Part shown: piece after piece, positions 1 through 9,523 of the stretch
How the letters are laid out: each line of letters starts with the position of its first letter
Position numbering within the stretch: position 1 is the first letter of the stretch
Notes under the pieces: generated by a model
Database searches by the model: none
The model's input: the letters and a program-made list of their open reading frames with translations, nothing else
What the model was told of the DNA's origin: nothing
Assembly: GCF_019797845.1 (NCBI RefSeq)
Contig: NZ_CP081864.1
Coordinates: 3,534,001 to 3,598,000 of the forward strand
Reading direction: 5' to 3'
DNA length: 64,000 bases
Source: Symbiopectobacterium purcellii
GTDB lineage: Bacteria > Pseudomonadota > Gammaproteobacteria > Enterobacterales > Enterobacteriaceae
Translations under genes and position numbers: made by a program

Positions 1-906
1 AGTGTGTTGATCAGCGGTGAAAGCGGCACCGGCAAAGAACTGATCGCCCGCGCCATTCACTACAACAGCCGGCGCGCTAACGGCCCCTTTATCAAAATCA
101 ACTGCGCGGCGCTGCCAGAATCGTTACTGGAAAGCGAACTGTTCGGCCATGAGAAAGGTGCTTTTACCGGCGCTCAGGTGCAACGGCAAGGGCTGTTTGA
201 GCGCGCTCATCAGGGAACCCTGCTGCTGGATGAAGTGGGTGAAATGCCGCTCAATTTACAGGTAAAACTGCTGCGCGTGTTACAAGAACGCGAGTTTGAA
301 CGGGTGGGCGGGCACAACACGGTGAAAGTGGATATTCGTATCATTGCCGCCACTAACCGCAACCTCGTCGCCATGGTCGATAGCGGCGATTTCCGTCAGG
401 ATCTGTTTTATCGCCTCAACGTGATCCATCTGGAAATCCCCCCGCTACGCGAACGTCAGCAAGATATTCCGCTGCTGGCCAACCATTTTCTGCAAAAGTT
501 CTGTGCGGAAAACCGGCGTGAAATTATCGATATCGATCCGGCCGCGCTGGCGGTTCTACAAGCCTGGCACTGGCCTGGCAATATTCGCGAATTATCGAAC
601 GTGATTGAGCGTGCGGTGATCATGAGCACCGGCGTGGTGATTTTTGCCGACGATCTGCCCACACAGCTGCACTGCGCCACCAGCAACGCCGATGGAGAAA
701 AACCGCCGCTGTCATTTACCCAGGGTGAATCCAGCCTGAAAGAAGCGATCAAGCGCTATGAAAAACAGGTGATTATCTCCACGCTGGAAAAACACCAGGG
801 CAATCGCACCCACAGCGCATTGCAGTTGGGTATCAGCCGCCGGGCGCTGATGTATAAACTGCAAGAATACGGCATCGATACCCTCCTTCCGAAAACGGAT
901 ACCTGA
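1..906 (+). CDS. atoC: AtoC sigma-54 response regulator, C-terminal part (5' end outside window)
   Basis: This is the AAA+ and DNA-binding part of a sigma-54-dependent (NtrC-type) regulator that activates the adjacent ato operon. The reading frame is open from the first base, so the receiver domain lies upstream of the window. Visible motifs are the Walker A segment GESGTGKE, the sigma-54-contacting GAFTGA loop, the Walker B-like [10 protein letters not shown], an arginine-finger region ending FYRLNVI, and a C-terminal Fis-type helix-turn-helix (residues [22 protein letters not shown]). Identity as AtoC rests on this sequence plus the neighbouring atoDAEB genes and the palindromic site just downstream. 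In E. coli AtoC is paired with the AtoS sensor kinase, which would be further upstream here. Confidence 0.93.
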   Translation, partial: SVLISGESGTGKELIARAIHYNSRRANGPFIKINCAALPESLLESELFGHEKGAFTGAQVQRQGLFERAHQGTLLLDEVGEMPLNLQVKLLRVLQEREFERVGGHNTVKVDIRIIAATNRNLVAMVDSGDFRQDLFYRLNVIHLEIPPLRERQQDIPLLANHFLQKFCAENRREIIDIDPAALAVLQAWHWPGNIRELSNVIERAVIMSTGVVIFADDLPTQLHCATSNADGEKPPLSFTQGESSLKEAIKRYEKQVIISTLEKHQGNRTHSALQLGISRRALMYKLQEYGIDTLLPKTDT

Positions 907-919
907 CCCGCTTTTGCCT

Positions 920-954
920 GAGAAGAAATTTGCGCACTGTGCAAATTCCTTCTC
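920..954. promoter_or_regulatory. Probable AtoC binding site (17+17 bp inverted repeat)
   Basis: Two 17-base arms, GAGAAGAAATTTGCGCA (920-936) and TGTGCAAATTCCTTCTC (938-954), form a near-perfect palindrome around one central base, with two mismatched pairs. It sits about 100 bp upstream of the -24/-12 promoter, as expected for an enhancer-type site of a sigma-54 activator. The core AAATTTGCGCA/TGTGCAAATT resembles the palindromic AtoC target described upstream of E. coli atoD. Assignment to AtoC is inferred from position and resemblance. Confidence 0.82.
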
Positions 955-1054
955 ACCTCCCACCGCCTGCCAGACACCGTTCACAGCCAAAGCAACAAAA
1001 ACAACCAATTGAAAAACATCATAAATAAAAATTTTATTGCCTGAAAAACACAGC

Positions 1055-1070
1055 TGGCACCCGCCTTGCT
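1055..1070 (+). promoter_or_regulatory. Sigma-54 promoter of atoDAEB
   Basis: TGGCAC (1055-1060), five bases, then TTGCT (1066-1070) matches the sigma-54 consensus TGGCACN5TTGC(A/T) with the correct GG to GC spacing. Transcription should start near 1082, giving a short leader before the atoD start codon at 1115. The promoter lies between the AtoC palindrome and atoD and explains why an NtrC-type regulator is encoded next to the operon. Confidence 0.92.
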
Positions 1071-1114
1071 ATTCCCTGCCCGTACCCACTTCGGCGTATA
1101 CCAAGGGAAAAATA

Positions 1115-1774
1115 ATGAAAGATAAACATCTTACCTTACCGCAGGCTAGCCGCTTGTTCCGTGATGGCATGACCATCATGGTGGGCGGTTTTATGGGAAT
1201 TGGCACGCCCCCCCGTCTGGTTAACGCGTTACTCGATTCCGGCGTGCGCGACTTGACGCTTATCGCCAACGACACCGCGTTCGTCGATACCGGTATTGGC
1301 CCGCTGATCGTCAACGGCAGGGTGAAGAAAGTGATCGCCTCACACATCGGCACTAACCCGGAAACCGGTCGCCGCATGATTAACGGCGAAATGGAAGTGC
1401 AACTGGTGCCGCAGGGAACCCTCATCGAACAGATCCGCTGCGGCGGTGCCGGACTGGGCGGCGCGCTTACCCCAACCGGCGTCGGCACCGTGGTGGAAGA
1501 AGGCAAACAGCGCATCACGCTGGATAAAGTCACCTATCTGCTGGAACGGCCACTGCGCGCAGATTTGGCACTGATTCGCGCCCATCAGGCCGATGCGCTC
1601 GGCAATCTGACCTACCAACTCAGCGCCAGAAACTTCAATCCGCTGCTGGCTCTCGCCGCAGATATCACCTTGGTCGAACCGGATGAACTGGTCGCTATCG
1701 GCGACATCGCGCCAGATCGGGTGGTCACGCCCGGAGCCCTGGTTGATTACATCATTACCCCCGAGGAGCGTTAA
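1115..1774 (+). CDS. atoD: Acetate/acetoacetate CoA-transferase subunit alpha
   Basis: AtoD is the alpha subunit of the cytosolic acetyl-CoA:acetoacetate CoA-transferase, which moves CoA from acetyl-CoA to acetoacetate and other short-chain acids. The protein has 219 residues, the usual length, with the class I CoA-transferase glycine-rich segment [11 protein letters not shown] near the N-terminus. The reading frame could be extended to 1037, but that would start upstream of the sigma-54 transcription start. ATG 1115 has a purine-rich ribosome site (AAGGG) and is chosen. It is the first gene of the atoDAEB operon, three bases before atoA. Confidence 0.95.
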   Translation: MKDKHLTLPQASRLFRDGMTIMVGGFMGIGTPPRLVNALLDSGVRDLTLIANDTAFVDTGIGPLIVNGRVKKVIASHIGTNPETGRRMINGEMEVQLVPQGTLIEQIRCGGAGLGGALTPTGVGTVVEEGKQRITLDKVTYLLERPLRADLALIRAHQADALGNLTYQLSARNFNPLLALAADITLVEPDELVAIGDIAPDRVVTPGALVDYIITPEER

Positions 1775-1776
1775 TC

Positions 1777-2442
1777 ATGGATGCCAAACAACGTATTGCG
1801 CGCCGCGTGGCGCAAGAGCTGCAAGACGGCGATGTGGTCAATCTGGGGATTGGCCTGCCGACGCAGGTGGCTAACTATCTGCCAGAAGGCATTGATATCA
1901 CGCTGCAATCAGAAAATGGTTTTCTTGGCCTTGGCCCGATAACCGAGCCGCATCCCGATCTGGTCAACGCCGGTGGGCAACCCTGCGGCATTCTGCCCGG
2001 CGCCGCGATGTTCGACAGCGCGTTCTCCTTTGCCCTGATCCGTGGCGGCCACGTGGATGCCTGCGTGCTGGGTGGCCTGCAAGTGGATGAAGAGGCCAAT
2101 CTGGCTAACTGGGTCGTTCCCGGCAAGATGGTGCCCGGCATGGGCGGTGCGATGGATTTGGTTACCGGTGCGAAGAAAGTGATCATCGCCATGGAACACT
2201 GCGCCAAAGACGGCACCGCCAAAATCCTTAAACGCTGCACCATGCCGCTGACCGCACAGCATGCCGTCCATATGCTGGTTACTGAATTGGCGGTGTTCCG
2301 TTTTATTAACGGTGCCATGTGGCTCACCGAAATCGCACCGGGCCATGGCGTGGACAGCATTCGCGCCAAAACCGACGCGCACTTCGACGTGGCAGAACCG
2401 CTGCAACCGATGTGGCAAGCCACTGTCGGGGGTGATGCATGA
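1777..2442 (+). CDS. atoA: Acetate/acetoacetate CoA-transferase subunit beta
   Basis: AtoA is the beta subunit that carries the catalytic glutamate of the acetoacetate CoA-transferase. The family active-site segment SENG is visible, with Glu46 as the residue expected to form the glutamyl-CoA thioester. At 221 residues the subunit has normal length. It starts two bases after the atoD stop and its own stop overlaps the atoE start (ATGA), so the genes are translationally coupled. With AtoD it activates acetoacetate for thiolytic cleavage by AtoB. Confidence 0.95.
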   Translation: MDAKQRIARRVAQELQDGDVVNLGIGLPTQVANYLPEGIDITLQSENGFLGLGPITEPHPDLVNAGGQPCGILPGAAMFDSAFSFALIRGGHVDACVLGGLQVDEEANLANWVVPGKMVPGMGGAMDLVTGAKKVIIAMEHCAKDGTAKILKRCTMPLTAQHAVHMLVTELAVFRFINGAMWLTEIAPGHGVDSIRAKTDAHFDVAEPLQPMWQATVGGDA

Positions 2443-3761
2443 TAGGGCGTATCTCGCGTTTTATGACGCGCGTCGTCAGCCGTTATCTGCCCGATCCGCT
2501 GATTTTTGCCATGTTGTTAACGCTGATTACCTTCGGCGTGGCGTTGTGGCTCACGCCACAAACGCCGCTCAGCATGGTGAAACTGTGGGGCGATGGTTTC
2601 TGGAATCTGCTGGCATTCGGCATGCAGATGGCGCTGATCATTGTCACCGGCCATGCGTTGGCAAGCTCACCACCGGTCAAACGCCTGCTGCGTCTGGCGG
2701 CTTCCGCCGCCAAAACGCCGGCACAGGGCGTGATGCTGGTGACATTCTTCGGCTCTGTCGCCTGCGTGATCAACTGGGGCTTCGGTTTGATCGTCGGCGC
2801 GATGTTTGCACGCGAAGTGGCGCGCCGTGTGCCCGGATCGGACTATCCGCTCCTGATCGCCTGCGCTTATATTGGCTTTCTCACCTGGGGTGGCGGTTTC
2901 TCCGGCTCAATGCCTCTGCTGGCGGCAACGCCCGGCAACCCGGTAGAGCACATCGCCGGTCTGGTGCCAGTGTCTCACACCCTGTTTACCGGTTTTAACC
3001 TGTTTATCACGCTCGGCCTGATCGTCGTCATGCCGTTTGTGACCCGCATGATGACGCCGCGACCCAGCGATGTCATCTCCATCGATCCTGCGCTGTTAAA
3101 GGACGATACCGACTTCCAGAAAACCTTGCCTGCCGATGCGCCACCCTCTGAGCGTTTGGAAGAGAGCCGCATTCTGGCACTGATTATCGGCGCTCTGGGT
3201 GTCGTTTATCTGGGCATCTACTTTGCGGAGAAAGGGTTCAACATCACCATTAACACCGTCAACATGATGTTCATGATTGCCGGTCTGCTGCTGCATAAAA
3301 CGCCTATGGCCTATATGCGGGCTATCAGCGCGGCGGCACGCAGTACCGCCGGTATTCTGGTGCAGTTCCCGTTCTACGCCGGTATTCAGCTCATGATGGA
3401 ACATTCCGGGCTGGGCGGTCTGATCACCGAATTTTTCATCAACGTCGCCAATAAAGACACTTTCCCCGTCATGACCTTCTTCAGCTCTGCGCTGATCAAC
3501 TTCGCCGTGCCTTCCGGCGGCGGCCACTGGGTTATCCAGGGGCCATTCGTGATGCCGGCGGCACAGGCGTTAGGTGCCGATTTGGGCAAATCAGTGATGG
3601 CCATCGCCTATGGCGAGCAGTGGATGAACATGGCACAGCCCTTCTGGGCGCTGCCTGCGCTTGCCATCGCTGGACTGGGCGTGCGCGACATCATGGGGTA
3701 TTGCATCACCGCGCTGCTGTTCTCCGGGGTGATTTTTGTCGTGGGTTTGACGTTCTTTTAA
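2439..3761 (+). CDS. atoE: Short-chain fatty acid transporter AtoE
   Basis: This 440-residue, strongly hydrophobic inner-membrane protein of the AtoE family is thought to import short-chain fatty acids such as acetoacetate and butyrate. There are about ten or more hydrophobic segments, interrupted by a hydrophilic stretch around residues 205-245 that is likely cytoplasmic. The conserved motifs include NWGFGLIVGA and PSGGGHWVIQGP. Its start overlaps the atoA stop by four bases, placing it firmly in the operon. The substrate is inferred from the family and the neighbours. Confidence 0.93.
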   Translation: MIGRISRFMTRVVSRYLPDPLIFAMLLTLITFGVALWLTPQTPLSMVKLWGDGFWNLLAFGMQMALIIVTGHALASSPPVKRLLRLAASAAKTPAQGVMLVTFFGSVACVINWGFGLIVGAMFAREVARRVPGSDYPLLIACAYIGFLTWGGGFSGSMPLLAATPGNPVEHIAGLVPVSHTLFTGFNLFITLGLIVVMPFVTRMMTPRPSDVISIDPALLKDDTDFQKTLPADAPPSERLEESRILALIIGALGVVYLGIYFAEKGFNITINTVNMMFMIAGLLLHKTPMAYMRAISAAARSTAGILVQFPFYAGIQLMMEHSGLGGLITEFFINVANKDTFPVMTFFSSALINFAVPSGGGHWVIQGPFVMPAAQALGADLGKSVMAIAYGEQWMNMAQPFWALPALAIAGLGVRDIMGYCITALLFSGVIFVVGLTFF

Positions 3762-3791
3762 CGTCGCGGTGATGAAACAGAGGAAAACAAC

Positions 3792-4976
3792 ATGAAAAAC
3801 GTCGTTATCGTGAGTGCAGTACGTACCGCCATCGGCAGTTTCAACGGATCGCTTGCTGGTGTAAGTGCTGTCGATTTGGGGGCTACCGTTATCAAGGCGG
3901 CACTCGCGCGCGCCAACCTTGATGCGGAATGTGTCGATGAAGTGATCATGGGCAACGTGTTACAAGCAGGCCTCGGGCAAAACCCGGCGCGTCAGGCGTT
4001 GCTGAAAAGCGGCCTGGCAGACACGGTGTGCGGCTACACCGTCAACATGGTGTGCGGATCGGGGCTGAAAAGCGTAGCGTTAGCCGCGCAGGCGATTGAA
4101 TCTGGTCAGGCCACAACGCTGGTGGCAGGTGGTATGGAAAACATGAGCCAGGCCCCCTACCTGCTTGATGCCAAAGCGCGCTGGGGCTACCGCCTCGGCG
4201 ATGGGCAGTTGTCAGACGTTATCCTGCGCGATGGCCTGGTCTGCGCCACCCACGGTTATCATATGGGCATCACCGCGGAAAACGTCGCCAAAGCCTATGA
4301 CATCAGCCGCGCCATGCAGGATGAAGCAGCCCTCATCTCCCAGCAACGGGCGGTTGCGGCGATTCAATCCGGCGCGTTCGATGCAGAGATCGTCCCCGTC
4401 ACCGTCAAGCTGCGCAAAAAAGAGGTCGTGTTCCACACCGATGAGTTTCCCAAAGCGGACTCTACGCTGGAAGGGCTGGCAGCTTTGCGTCCGGCCTTTG
4501 ACAAAGCGGGCACCGTGACCGCCGGGAATGCCTCAGGCATCAACGACGGTGCCGCCGCGCTGGTGATAATGGAAGAAGACGCTGCGCGGGCTGCCGGGTT
4601 GACGCCACTGGCACGTATCCGCGGTTATGCCAGCGGCGGTGTCGCCCCCGCGCTGATGGGGATGGGGCCCGTGCCCGCCACGCAAAAAGTCCTGCAACAG
4701 ACAGGATTGCAGATTGACGATTTTGATCTGATCGAAGCCAACGAAGCCTTTGCCGCCCAGTTCCTGGCGGTCGGCAACACGCTGAAATTCGATCGGGAAA
4801 AAGTTAACGTCAACGGCGGAGCGATGGCGCTCGGCCACCCGATTGGTGCCAGCGGCGCGCGCATTCTGGTGACGCTGCTGCATGCGCTGCGGGCGCGTGA
4901 TGAGACGCTGGGGCTGGCAACGCTGTGCATCGGAGGCGGCCAGGGCGTGGCACTGGCCATTGAACGTCTTGACTGA
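3792..4976 (+). CDS. atoB: Acetyl-CoA acetyltransferase (thiolase II)
   Basis: AtoB splits acetoacetyl-CoA into two acetyl-CoA molecules, the last step of acetoacetate degradation (reversible). It is 394 residues, the normal length for a biosynthetic/degradative type II thiolase. The acyl-accepting cysteine lies in MVCGSGLKS (Cys88). The second active-site block is [13 protein letters not shown] with its histidine, and the C-terminal CIGGGQG contains the second catalytic cysteine. It follows atoE by 30 bases with a GAGG-type ribosome site and closes the operon. Confidence 0.96.
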   Translation: MKNVVIVSAVRTAIGSFNGSLAGVSAVDLGATVIKAALARANLDAECVDEVIMGNVLQAGLGQNPARQALLKSGLADTVCGYTVNMVCGSGLKSVALAAQAIESGQATTLVAGGMENMSQAPYLLDAKARWGYRLGDGQLSDVILRDGLVCATHGYHMGITAENVAKAYDISRAMQDEAALISQQRAVAAIQSGAFDAEIVPVTVKLRKKEVVFHTDEFPKADSTLEGLAALRPAFDKAGTVTAGNASGINDGAAALVIMEEDAARAAGLTPLARIRGYASGGVAPALMGMGPVPATQKVLQQTGLQIDDFDLIEANEAFAAQFLAVGNTLKFDREKVNVNGGAMALGHPIGASGARILVTLLHALRARDETLGLATLCIGGGQGVALAIERLD

Positions 4977-5005
4977 TTTTATGTTGTCACATCAGGGATA
5001 ACGCA

Positions 5006-5043
5006 GCGGTAAACCGGCGGCAGCCCATGCGTCGGTTTACCGC
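5006..5043. terminator. Hairpin between convergent atoB and mtnK
   Basis: GCGGTAAACCG and CGGTTTACCGC form an 11-bp perfect stem between the 3' ends of atoB and mtnK. No long T-run follows on either strand, so this is a likely but not canonical terminator. It may protect both 3' ends. Confidence 0.55.
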
Positions 5044-5056
5044 CTGTGCCTTTACA

Positions 5057-6259
5057 TTACGCGCCGCTCTGTCGCACCCGCGCCAACAGCGCAGCGGCAT
5101 CGGGAATATCACTTGCAGTCAGAATCAACGTTTTACCCAATTCAACGGCGTGACGCTGGCAGGCGTGGCGCGCCTGCGGCTCCACGATGTTTGCCAAATC
5201 GGCAACGTGCGAGAAGCCTATCGCGCGCCGAATCAATTCTGTACCGGCGTAACCCAGGGTGTCCTGCCACACGTGTTTGAGGAACTGCTCTGCATACCCT
5301 GATTCCACCAGCGCCGGATCGCGGCCGTACACCTCAATCAACGCGCTAAAACGTACGGAAAAGGCGTGCCACAGCGCGGTGATATCCTGTAAACGGTTAT
5401 CGCGCGCAGCGGCGGCGTCTCGCGGGGCCAGCAGCCCTGGCAGGCCACAGAAATTCAGTAACAGGTTGCCCAGCACGGTGCCAATATCAAACCCGATGGG
5501 CCCATAGAAACCGAATTCTGCATCAATCACTTTCAGCGTCGTTGGCCCGACAAAAATCGAACCGCTGTGAATGTCCCCGTGCAACAGTGCCTCTGCGTTC
5601 GCCAGAAAACGGTGCTTGAGCGCCGCCACGGCGCGCTTTAGTGCCGCGTCACGCCACAGCGCTTCCACCGTTGGGCGCAACGCGGTATCAAAGCGGTTAC
5701 GCTCATGGTCGCGATAGGGGTCGGTAAAAAACAGATCTTCGGTGATCTGACACAGTTCAGGGTTGATAAAACGTGAAACCGCCGCTTTTTTCTCATGCGG
5801 ATGCTGATAAAAATCAGAGGTGTGGAACAACACCTGCGCCAGATACTCCCCCACCTGCGCCGCCGCCTGCGGATAGGCCTGACCATCCACCAACTCGCGC
5901 CGCCAAATATGCAGATGAGAAAGATCCTCCTGCACCATCACTGCCAACGCCGCATCATGATGCAGCACCTTGACCGTGTGCTGTGGGCAATATTGCGCAT
6001 GCACCAGCAGGGTTTCCGCTTCAATACGCGCTCTGTCGAGGGTTAACGGCCAGGATTCCCCAACGCAGCGCACATAAGGCAACGCCTGTTTCACAATGAC
6101 ACGGCTCACGCCCTGCGTATCGCGGATTTTAAACACCAGATTAAGGTTGCCATCACCAATTTCATCGGCGACCACCAGCGTATGCGGGTCCGGCACCGCA
6201 CCAAATTGACGGGCATATTCAACGGCATCTACCGCGCTAAAGGTACGATATAGGGACAT
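5057..6259 (-). CDS. mtnK: 5-methylthioribose kinase
   Basis: MtnK phosphorylates 5-methylthioribose to methylthioribose-1-phosphate, the entry reaction of the methionine salvage pathway in enterobacteria that use the MTA nucleosidase route. It belongs to the APH/choline-kinase-like fold. The catalytic segment [10 protein letters not shown] and the metal-binding [14 protein letters not shown] are present, with [10 protein letters not shown] at the N-terminus contributing to ATP binding. I chose the start at 6259 (MSLYRTF), because it follows a strong ribosome site (AGAGGTGG) and matches Klebsiella MtnK, rather than the longer frame to 6286. It is divergent from mtnA across a MetJ-box region. 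Confidence 0.96.
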   Translation of the reverse strand: MSLYRTFSAVDAVEYARQFGAVPDPHTLVVADEIGDGNLNLVFKIRDTQGVSRVIVKQALPYVRCVGESWPLTLDRARIEAETLLVHAQYCPQHTVKVLHHDAALAVMVQEDLSHLHIWRRELVDGQAYPQAAAQVGEYLAQVLFHTSDFYQHPHEKKAAVSRFINPELCQITEDLFFTDPYRDHERNRFDTALRPTVEALWRDAALKRAVAALKHRFLANAEALLHGDIHSGSIFVGPTTLKVIDAEFGFYGPIGFDIGTVLGNLLLNFCGLPGLLAPRDAAAARDNRLQDITALWHAFSVRFSALIEVYGRDPALVESGYAEQFLKHVWQDTLGYAGTELIRRAIGFSHVADLANIVEPQARHACQRHAVELGKTLILTASDIPDAAALLARVRQSGA

Positions 6260-6316
6260 CACCACCTCTTCTTGTAACTCGACCATCGATTAATTCGCTA
6301 TCCGCCATCCGGTTTT

Positions 6317-6348
6317 AGACATAAAAGCGTTTGGACGTCTATACTTCT
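6317..6348. promoter_or_regulatory. MetJ operator between mtnK and mtnA (four met boxes)
   Basis: Four consecutive 8-mers resemble the met box AGACGTCT: AGACATAA, AAGCGTTT, GGACGTCT and ATACTTCT (5, 6, 7 and 6 matches of 8). Tandem half-conserved boxes are how the MetJ repressor binds with S-adenosylmethionine. The site lies in the divergent mtnK/mtnA promoter region, so both genes are probably repressed when methionine is plentiful. Confidence 0.82.
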
Positions 6349-6408
6349 GTTTTTCATATTGGCAGAATAAGAAAATCAACGCAATACGCAACAGGAATTT
6401 AACGACCC

Positions 6409-7437
6409 ATGCAGAGCTTTAACACACTGAGCCTGAAGGTGACGAATAATCAACTTTGGATCCTCGACCAACAGGCTTTACCCCAGGAAACGGTGTGGCA
6501 CCCTAGCCCGGATGTGGCGGCGCTGGTTGAACATATTCGTACTTTGCGGGTGCGCGGCGCACCGCTGATCGGGCTTTCCGCCAGCGTGCTGTTAGCGCTG
6601 CTGGCAGAAAATGGCATGCCAGTAACCGCACTCGAGCACGCATTGGAAACCCTGCGTGCCACGCGCCCAACTGCCGTCAATCTGATGAACAATCTGGATC
6701 GTATGAAACGGGCACTGGAGCAGCCTCAGCATGTTCCCGCACTGGTACAGGAAGCATTGCGTCTGATCGAGGAGGATCGCGCACTGTGTGAACAGATTGC
6801 TCAGCACGGAGCGACATTGGTCAAACCCGGCAGCCGTCTGCTTACCCACTGCAATACCGGAGGATTAGCCACCGCGGGCGTCGGCACCGCCATCGGGGTG
6901 ATTCACCATGCGCACCGCCAAGGGCATGTGGAGCGGGTCTGGGTGGATGAAACGCGCCCCTTATTACAAGGGGGGCGGCTAACCGCCTGGGAGTTGGGGG
7001 AATTAAACATTCCCTATCGTTTGATTTGTGATTCGATGGCCGCCACCCTGATGGCACAGGGTCAAGTCGATGCCGTCTGGGTCGGCGCCGATCGCATTGC
7101 CGCAAACGGTGATATTGCCAACAAAATTGGCACTTACAGCCTGGCGGTGCTGGCCCATTATCATGGTATCCCGTTCTATGTCGCCGCACCGCACACGACG
7201 CACGATGCAGCCTGCCCGGATGGCAAGGCGATCCCCATTGAGCAACGCGCCGCCAGCGAGGTGACCGGCGTGGCGGGCAGCTTTGGCATTTGTCAGTGGG
7301 CACCGCAAGACGTACAGGTCTATAACCCGGCTTTTGATGTCACACCCGCTTCGCTGATTAGCGGTTGGGTGCTGGATAGCGGCGTGATCACACCCGAACA
7401 GGTGCAAGCAGGGATCTTCACTCAGGCATTACGGTAA
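6409..7437 (+). CDS. mtnA: S-methyl-5-thioribose-1-phosphate isomerase
   Basis: MtnA converts methylthioribose-1-phosphate to methylthioribulose-1-phosphate, the second salvage step after MtnK. The 342-residue protein is related to the eIF2B alpha/beta/delta subunits. Typical motifs are VRGAPLIG near the N-terminus, the cysteine-bearing [12 protein letters not shown], and the aspartate-bearing [11 protein letters not shown] with the following NKIGTYSLA. It is divergently transcribed from mtnK with the MetJ site between them. A symmetrical hairpin follows directly after its stop. Confidence 0.96.
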   Translation: MQSFNTLSLKVTNNQLWILDQQALPQETVWHPSPDVAALVEHIRTLRVRGAPLIGLSASVLLALLAENGMPVTALEHALETLRATRPTAVNLMNNLDRMKRALEQPQHVPALVQEALRLIEEDRALCEQIAQHGATLVKPGSRLLTHCNTGGLATAGVGTAIGVIHHAHRQGHVERVWVDETRPLLQGGRLTAWELGELNIPYRLICDSMAATLMAQGQVDAVWVGADRIAANGDIANKIGTYSLAVLAHYHGIPFYVAAPHTTHDAACPDGKAIPIEQRAASEVTGVAGSFGICQWAPQDVQVYNPAFDVTPASLISGWVLDSGVITPEQVQAGIFTQALR

Positions 7438-7442
7438 TGCCC

Positions 7443-7470
7443 TTCCTCCAGCCAATGGCTGGAGGAAAAA
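7443..7470. terminator. Bidirectional terminator between mtnA and mtnD
   Basis: TTCCTCCAGCC (7443-7453) and GGCTGGAGGAA (7457-7467) form an 11-bp perfect stem with a three-base loop, with A/T bases on the outer sides. It fits in the 42-bp gap between the convergent stops of mtnA and mtnD and can serve both strands. Confidence 0.8.
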
Positions 7471-7479
7471 TCAGCACGA

Positions 7480-8022
7480 CTATGCCAGTTTTGGATAAGC
7501 ATCGGCAATGGCATCACCGGTAAAATGCGCCACCCAACCGTCGGGATTATCGAACAGGCGAATTGCGGTAAAATGCGGCTCGGCGCCCATATCGAACCAG
7601 TGTGCGGTACCCGCGGGTACCGACAGCAGATCGTTCTTCTCACACAATATCTGGTAAATCTTGCCGTTCAGGTGCAGGCAGAATAGCCCGGCACCTTCGA
7701 CGAAAAAGCGCACTTCATCTTCGCTGTGTGTATGCTCAGACAGAAATTTGGTGCGCAATGCCTCTTTCTGCGGGTTGTCGGCACGCAGACTGATCACATC
7801 CCAGCTTTGGTAGCCCTTCTCTGCCACCAGTTTATCAATCTCATGCTGATACGCCGCCAGCACTTCTTCCGCTGACGGAGAGACGCTCAGCGTACGATCG
7901 GCCTGCCAGCGTTCAAAACGCACCCCAATCGCGGCAAGCGCCGTTTGGATGGCCTCCGCATCGCGGCTGTCCCATACCGATTGGCTGGCGTCATTGTCGT
8001 TAAAAATGGTTAATGCACTCAT
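7480..8022 (-). CDS. mtnD: Acireductone dioxygenase
   Basis: MtnD oxidises the acireductone of the salvage pathway. With Fe it gives 2-keto-4-methylthiobutyrate and formate, with Ni the off-pathway products including CO. The cupin metal ligands are visible: His97, His99 and Glu103 in [12 protein letters not shown], and His141 in PAGTAHWFD. At 180 residues it has the normal length. An AAGGAG ribosome site precedes the ATG at 8022. It is the last gene of the mtnBCD transcript, 11 bases after mtnC. Confidence 0.96.
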   Translation of the reverse strand: MSALTIFNDNDASQSVWDSRDAEAIQTALAAIGVRFERWQADRTLSVSPSAEEVLAAYQHEIDKLVAEKGYQSWDVISLRADNPQKEALRTKFLSEHTHSEDEVRFFVEGAGLFCLHLNGKIYQILCEKNDLLSVPAGTAHWFDMGAEPHFTAIRLFDNPDGWVAHFTGDAIADAYPKLA

Positions 8023-8033
8023 GGCAAGGCTCC

Positions 8034-8729
8034 TTAAACGGCGCGAGTGGCCTGGGATGGGTCAATCTGGTCGAAACGTACCACCTGACGATGGAAGCTT
8101 TCTACATCAGCTTCATCACGGATCAACTGACACGTTTGCCAACCAGCCTCGGCAGCAGCATCCAGCTCTTGATGAATATCAGACAAAAACAGCAGTTGTT
8201 CTCCCGGCAGCCCAATTGCCTGTGCAATATGGTGGTATGAGCCCGCTTCGCGCTTGGCCCCAACGCGGGTGTCAAAGTAACCACTGAACAACGGACGTAA
8301 GTCCCCTGCATCGCTGTAACCGAACAGCAGTTGCTGTGCTTCCACCGACCCCGATGAGTAGACGTAGAGCACGATACCCTGCTCGCGCCATCTGCGCAAC
8401 TGCGGCGCAACGTCGTCATAGACATGGCCACGGAAATCGCCGTTGAGATAGCCATTGCGCCAGATAATGCCTTGCAGACGTTTTAATGCCGTTGATTTGC
8501 GATCCTGCTCCATAAATTGATTTAGAGCTTCCAGCAAGGTGAACGCGTGCGCCTGCGGCTGACCGAGCTCTTCGCGTAACAACGCCAGCGTTTCGGCGAT
8601 TTCTGGCTGCGTGTCAGCCTGCGCGACGGTCTCGGCTAAACGCGCCCGCGCGTAGGGGAACAGGATGTTATGCACAAAACGGATATCGCTGGTGGTGCCT
8701 TCAATATCCGTCACGATGGCCTTGATCAT
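8034..8729 (-). CDS. mtnC: 2,3-diketo-5-methylthiopentyl-1-phosphate enolase-phosphatase
   Basis: MtnC (E1) is a HAD-superfamily enzyme that both enolises and dephosphorylates the diketo intermediate to give the acireductone used by MtnD. The nucleophile motif DIEGTT starts at Asp8, the second HAD motif is YVYSSGS, and [13 protein letters not shown] and [13 protein letters not shown] supply the lysine and acidic motifs. Its start overlaps the mtnB stop by four bases (ATGA), which indicates coupled translation. Confidence 0.96.
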   Translation of the reverse strand: MIKAIVTDIEGTTSDIRFVHNILFPYARARLAETVAQADTQPEIAETLALLREELGQPQAHAFTLLEALNQFMEQDRKSTALKRLQGIIWRNGYLNGDFRGHVYDDVAPQLRRWREQGIVLYVYSSGSVEAQQLLFGYSDAGDLRPLFSGYFDTRVGAKREAGSYHHIAQAIGLPGEQLLFLSDIHQELDAAAEAGWQTCQLIRDEADVESFHRQVVRFDQIDPSQATRAV

Positions 8730-9340
8730 TTAGCCTCCAGCAGACGTCGTTGCAGTTCACACTGAAACAGAAACTCGAGCCCTTCCAGATGACGGCGCGC
8801 CTGTGCAACATCGTCTCCCCAGCAGTAAAGCCCATGACCACGCACTAAAAAACCGTAGCGCAGCGCCTGAGTATCGGCGTACGCCGCCACGCGAGCTGCC
8901 AGTGCGGGAATATCCTGATCGTTGGCGAAAATGGGAATGGCAACGCGGTCAAGATGGGTATGTTGCCCTTGCAGAGATTTCTGCATCTCATACCCTTCCA
9001 GCACCAGCGCATCGCTTTTCTCGACGCGGGAGAGCACTGTCGCGTTCACGGAATGGGTATGCAACACGGCTCCGACTGACGCAAAGCGGCGATAGAGCAA
9101 GGTGTGCAAACCGGTTTCAGCCGACGGCGTGCGCCCGCTGGGGACATGGTTATCGGCAATATTCACCCGTAAAAAATCATCCTGATGCAAACTGCCTTTG
9201 TCCTTACCGGATTCAGAGATCAGGCAACGGTCTTCATCCAGACGCACCGACATATTACCGCCGGTTGCCGGACACCATCCTTTTTGCCCAATCCAATGAC
9301 AGGCCGCGACTAACGCCGCCAGTTCTGGGTTTTCACTCAT
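8726..9340 (-). CDS. mtnB: Methylthioribulose-1-phosphate dehydratase
   Basis: MtnB dehydrates methylthioribulose-1-phosphate to the diketo compound acted on by MtnC. It is a zinc-dependent class II aldolase/adducin-fold protein of 204 residues. Zinc ligands are the two histidines of LHTHSVNA (His94 and His96) and the later GHGLYCWG. It is the first gene of the mtnBCD unit and lies downstream of MetJ boxes shared with the divergent mtnE. Confidence 0.95.
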   Translation of the reverse strand: MSENPELAALVAACHWIGQKGWCPATGGNMSVRLDEDRCLISESGKDKGSLHQDDFLRVNIADNHVPSGRTPSAETGLHTLLYRRFASVGAVLHTHSVNATVLSRVEKSDALVLEGYEMQKSLQGQHTHLDRVAIPIFANDQDIPALAARVAAYADTQALRYGFLVRGHGLYCWGDDVAQARRHLEGLEFLFQCELQRRLLEAK

Positions 9341-9411
9341 CGTTCATCCTGTGCAGGTGTGCTCTTCACCACAGCGTTTCGCACCGTGGTTAGTACGTTT
9401 TGTTATAGGTT

Positions 9412-9452
9412 AGACGTCAATGGAATTTAGCCGTTTAAACGTCTATGCGTCT
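9412..9452. promoter_or_regulatory. MetJ operator between mtnB and mtnE
   Basis: AGACGTCA (9412-9419) lies just upstream of three adjoining boxes AGCCGTTT, AAACGTCT and ATGCGTCT (9429-9452), each 6 of 8 or better against AGACGTCT. The first box is one base out of 8-bp register with the others. The site lies between the divergent mtnBCD and mtnE-omega-amidase units and should let MetJ control both. Confidence 0.8.
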
Positions 9453-9523
9453 TGATTGCCAAATACTAGCATCGTGTTATATTGGCTCGCAATACAGCAG
9501 GTTTGCAGGAGTTCATTTCTACC

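Noticed and set aside
2261..2998. 245-residue plus-strand frame overlapping atoA and atoE
   Set aside because: It is an out-of-frame shadow of two conserved coupled genes.
6260..6408. SAM riboswitch before mtnA or mtnK
   Set aside because: No riboswitch core or terminator hairpin is visible. Tandem met boxes explain control better.
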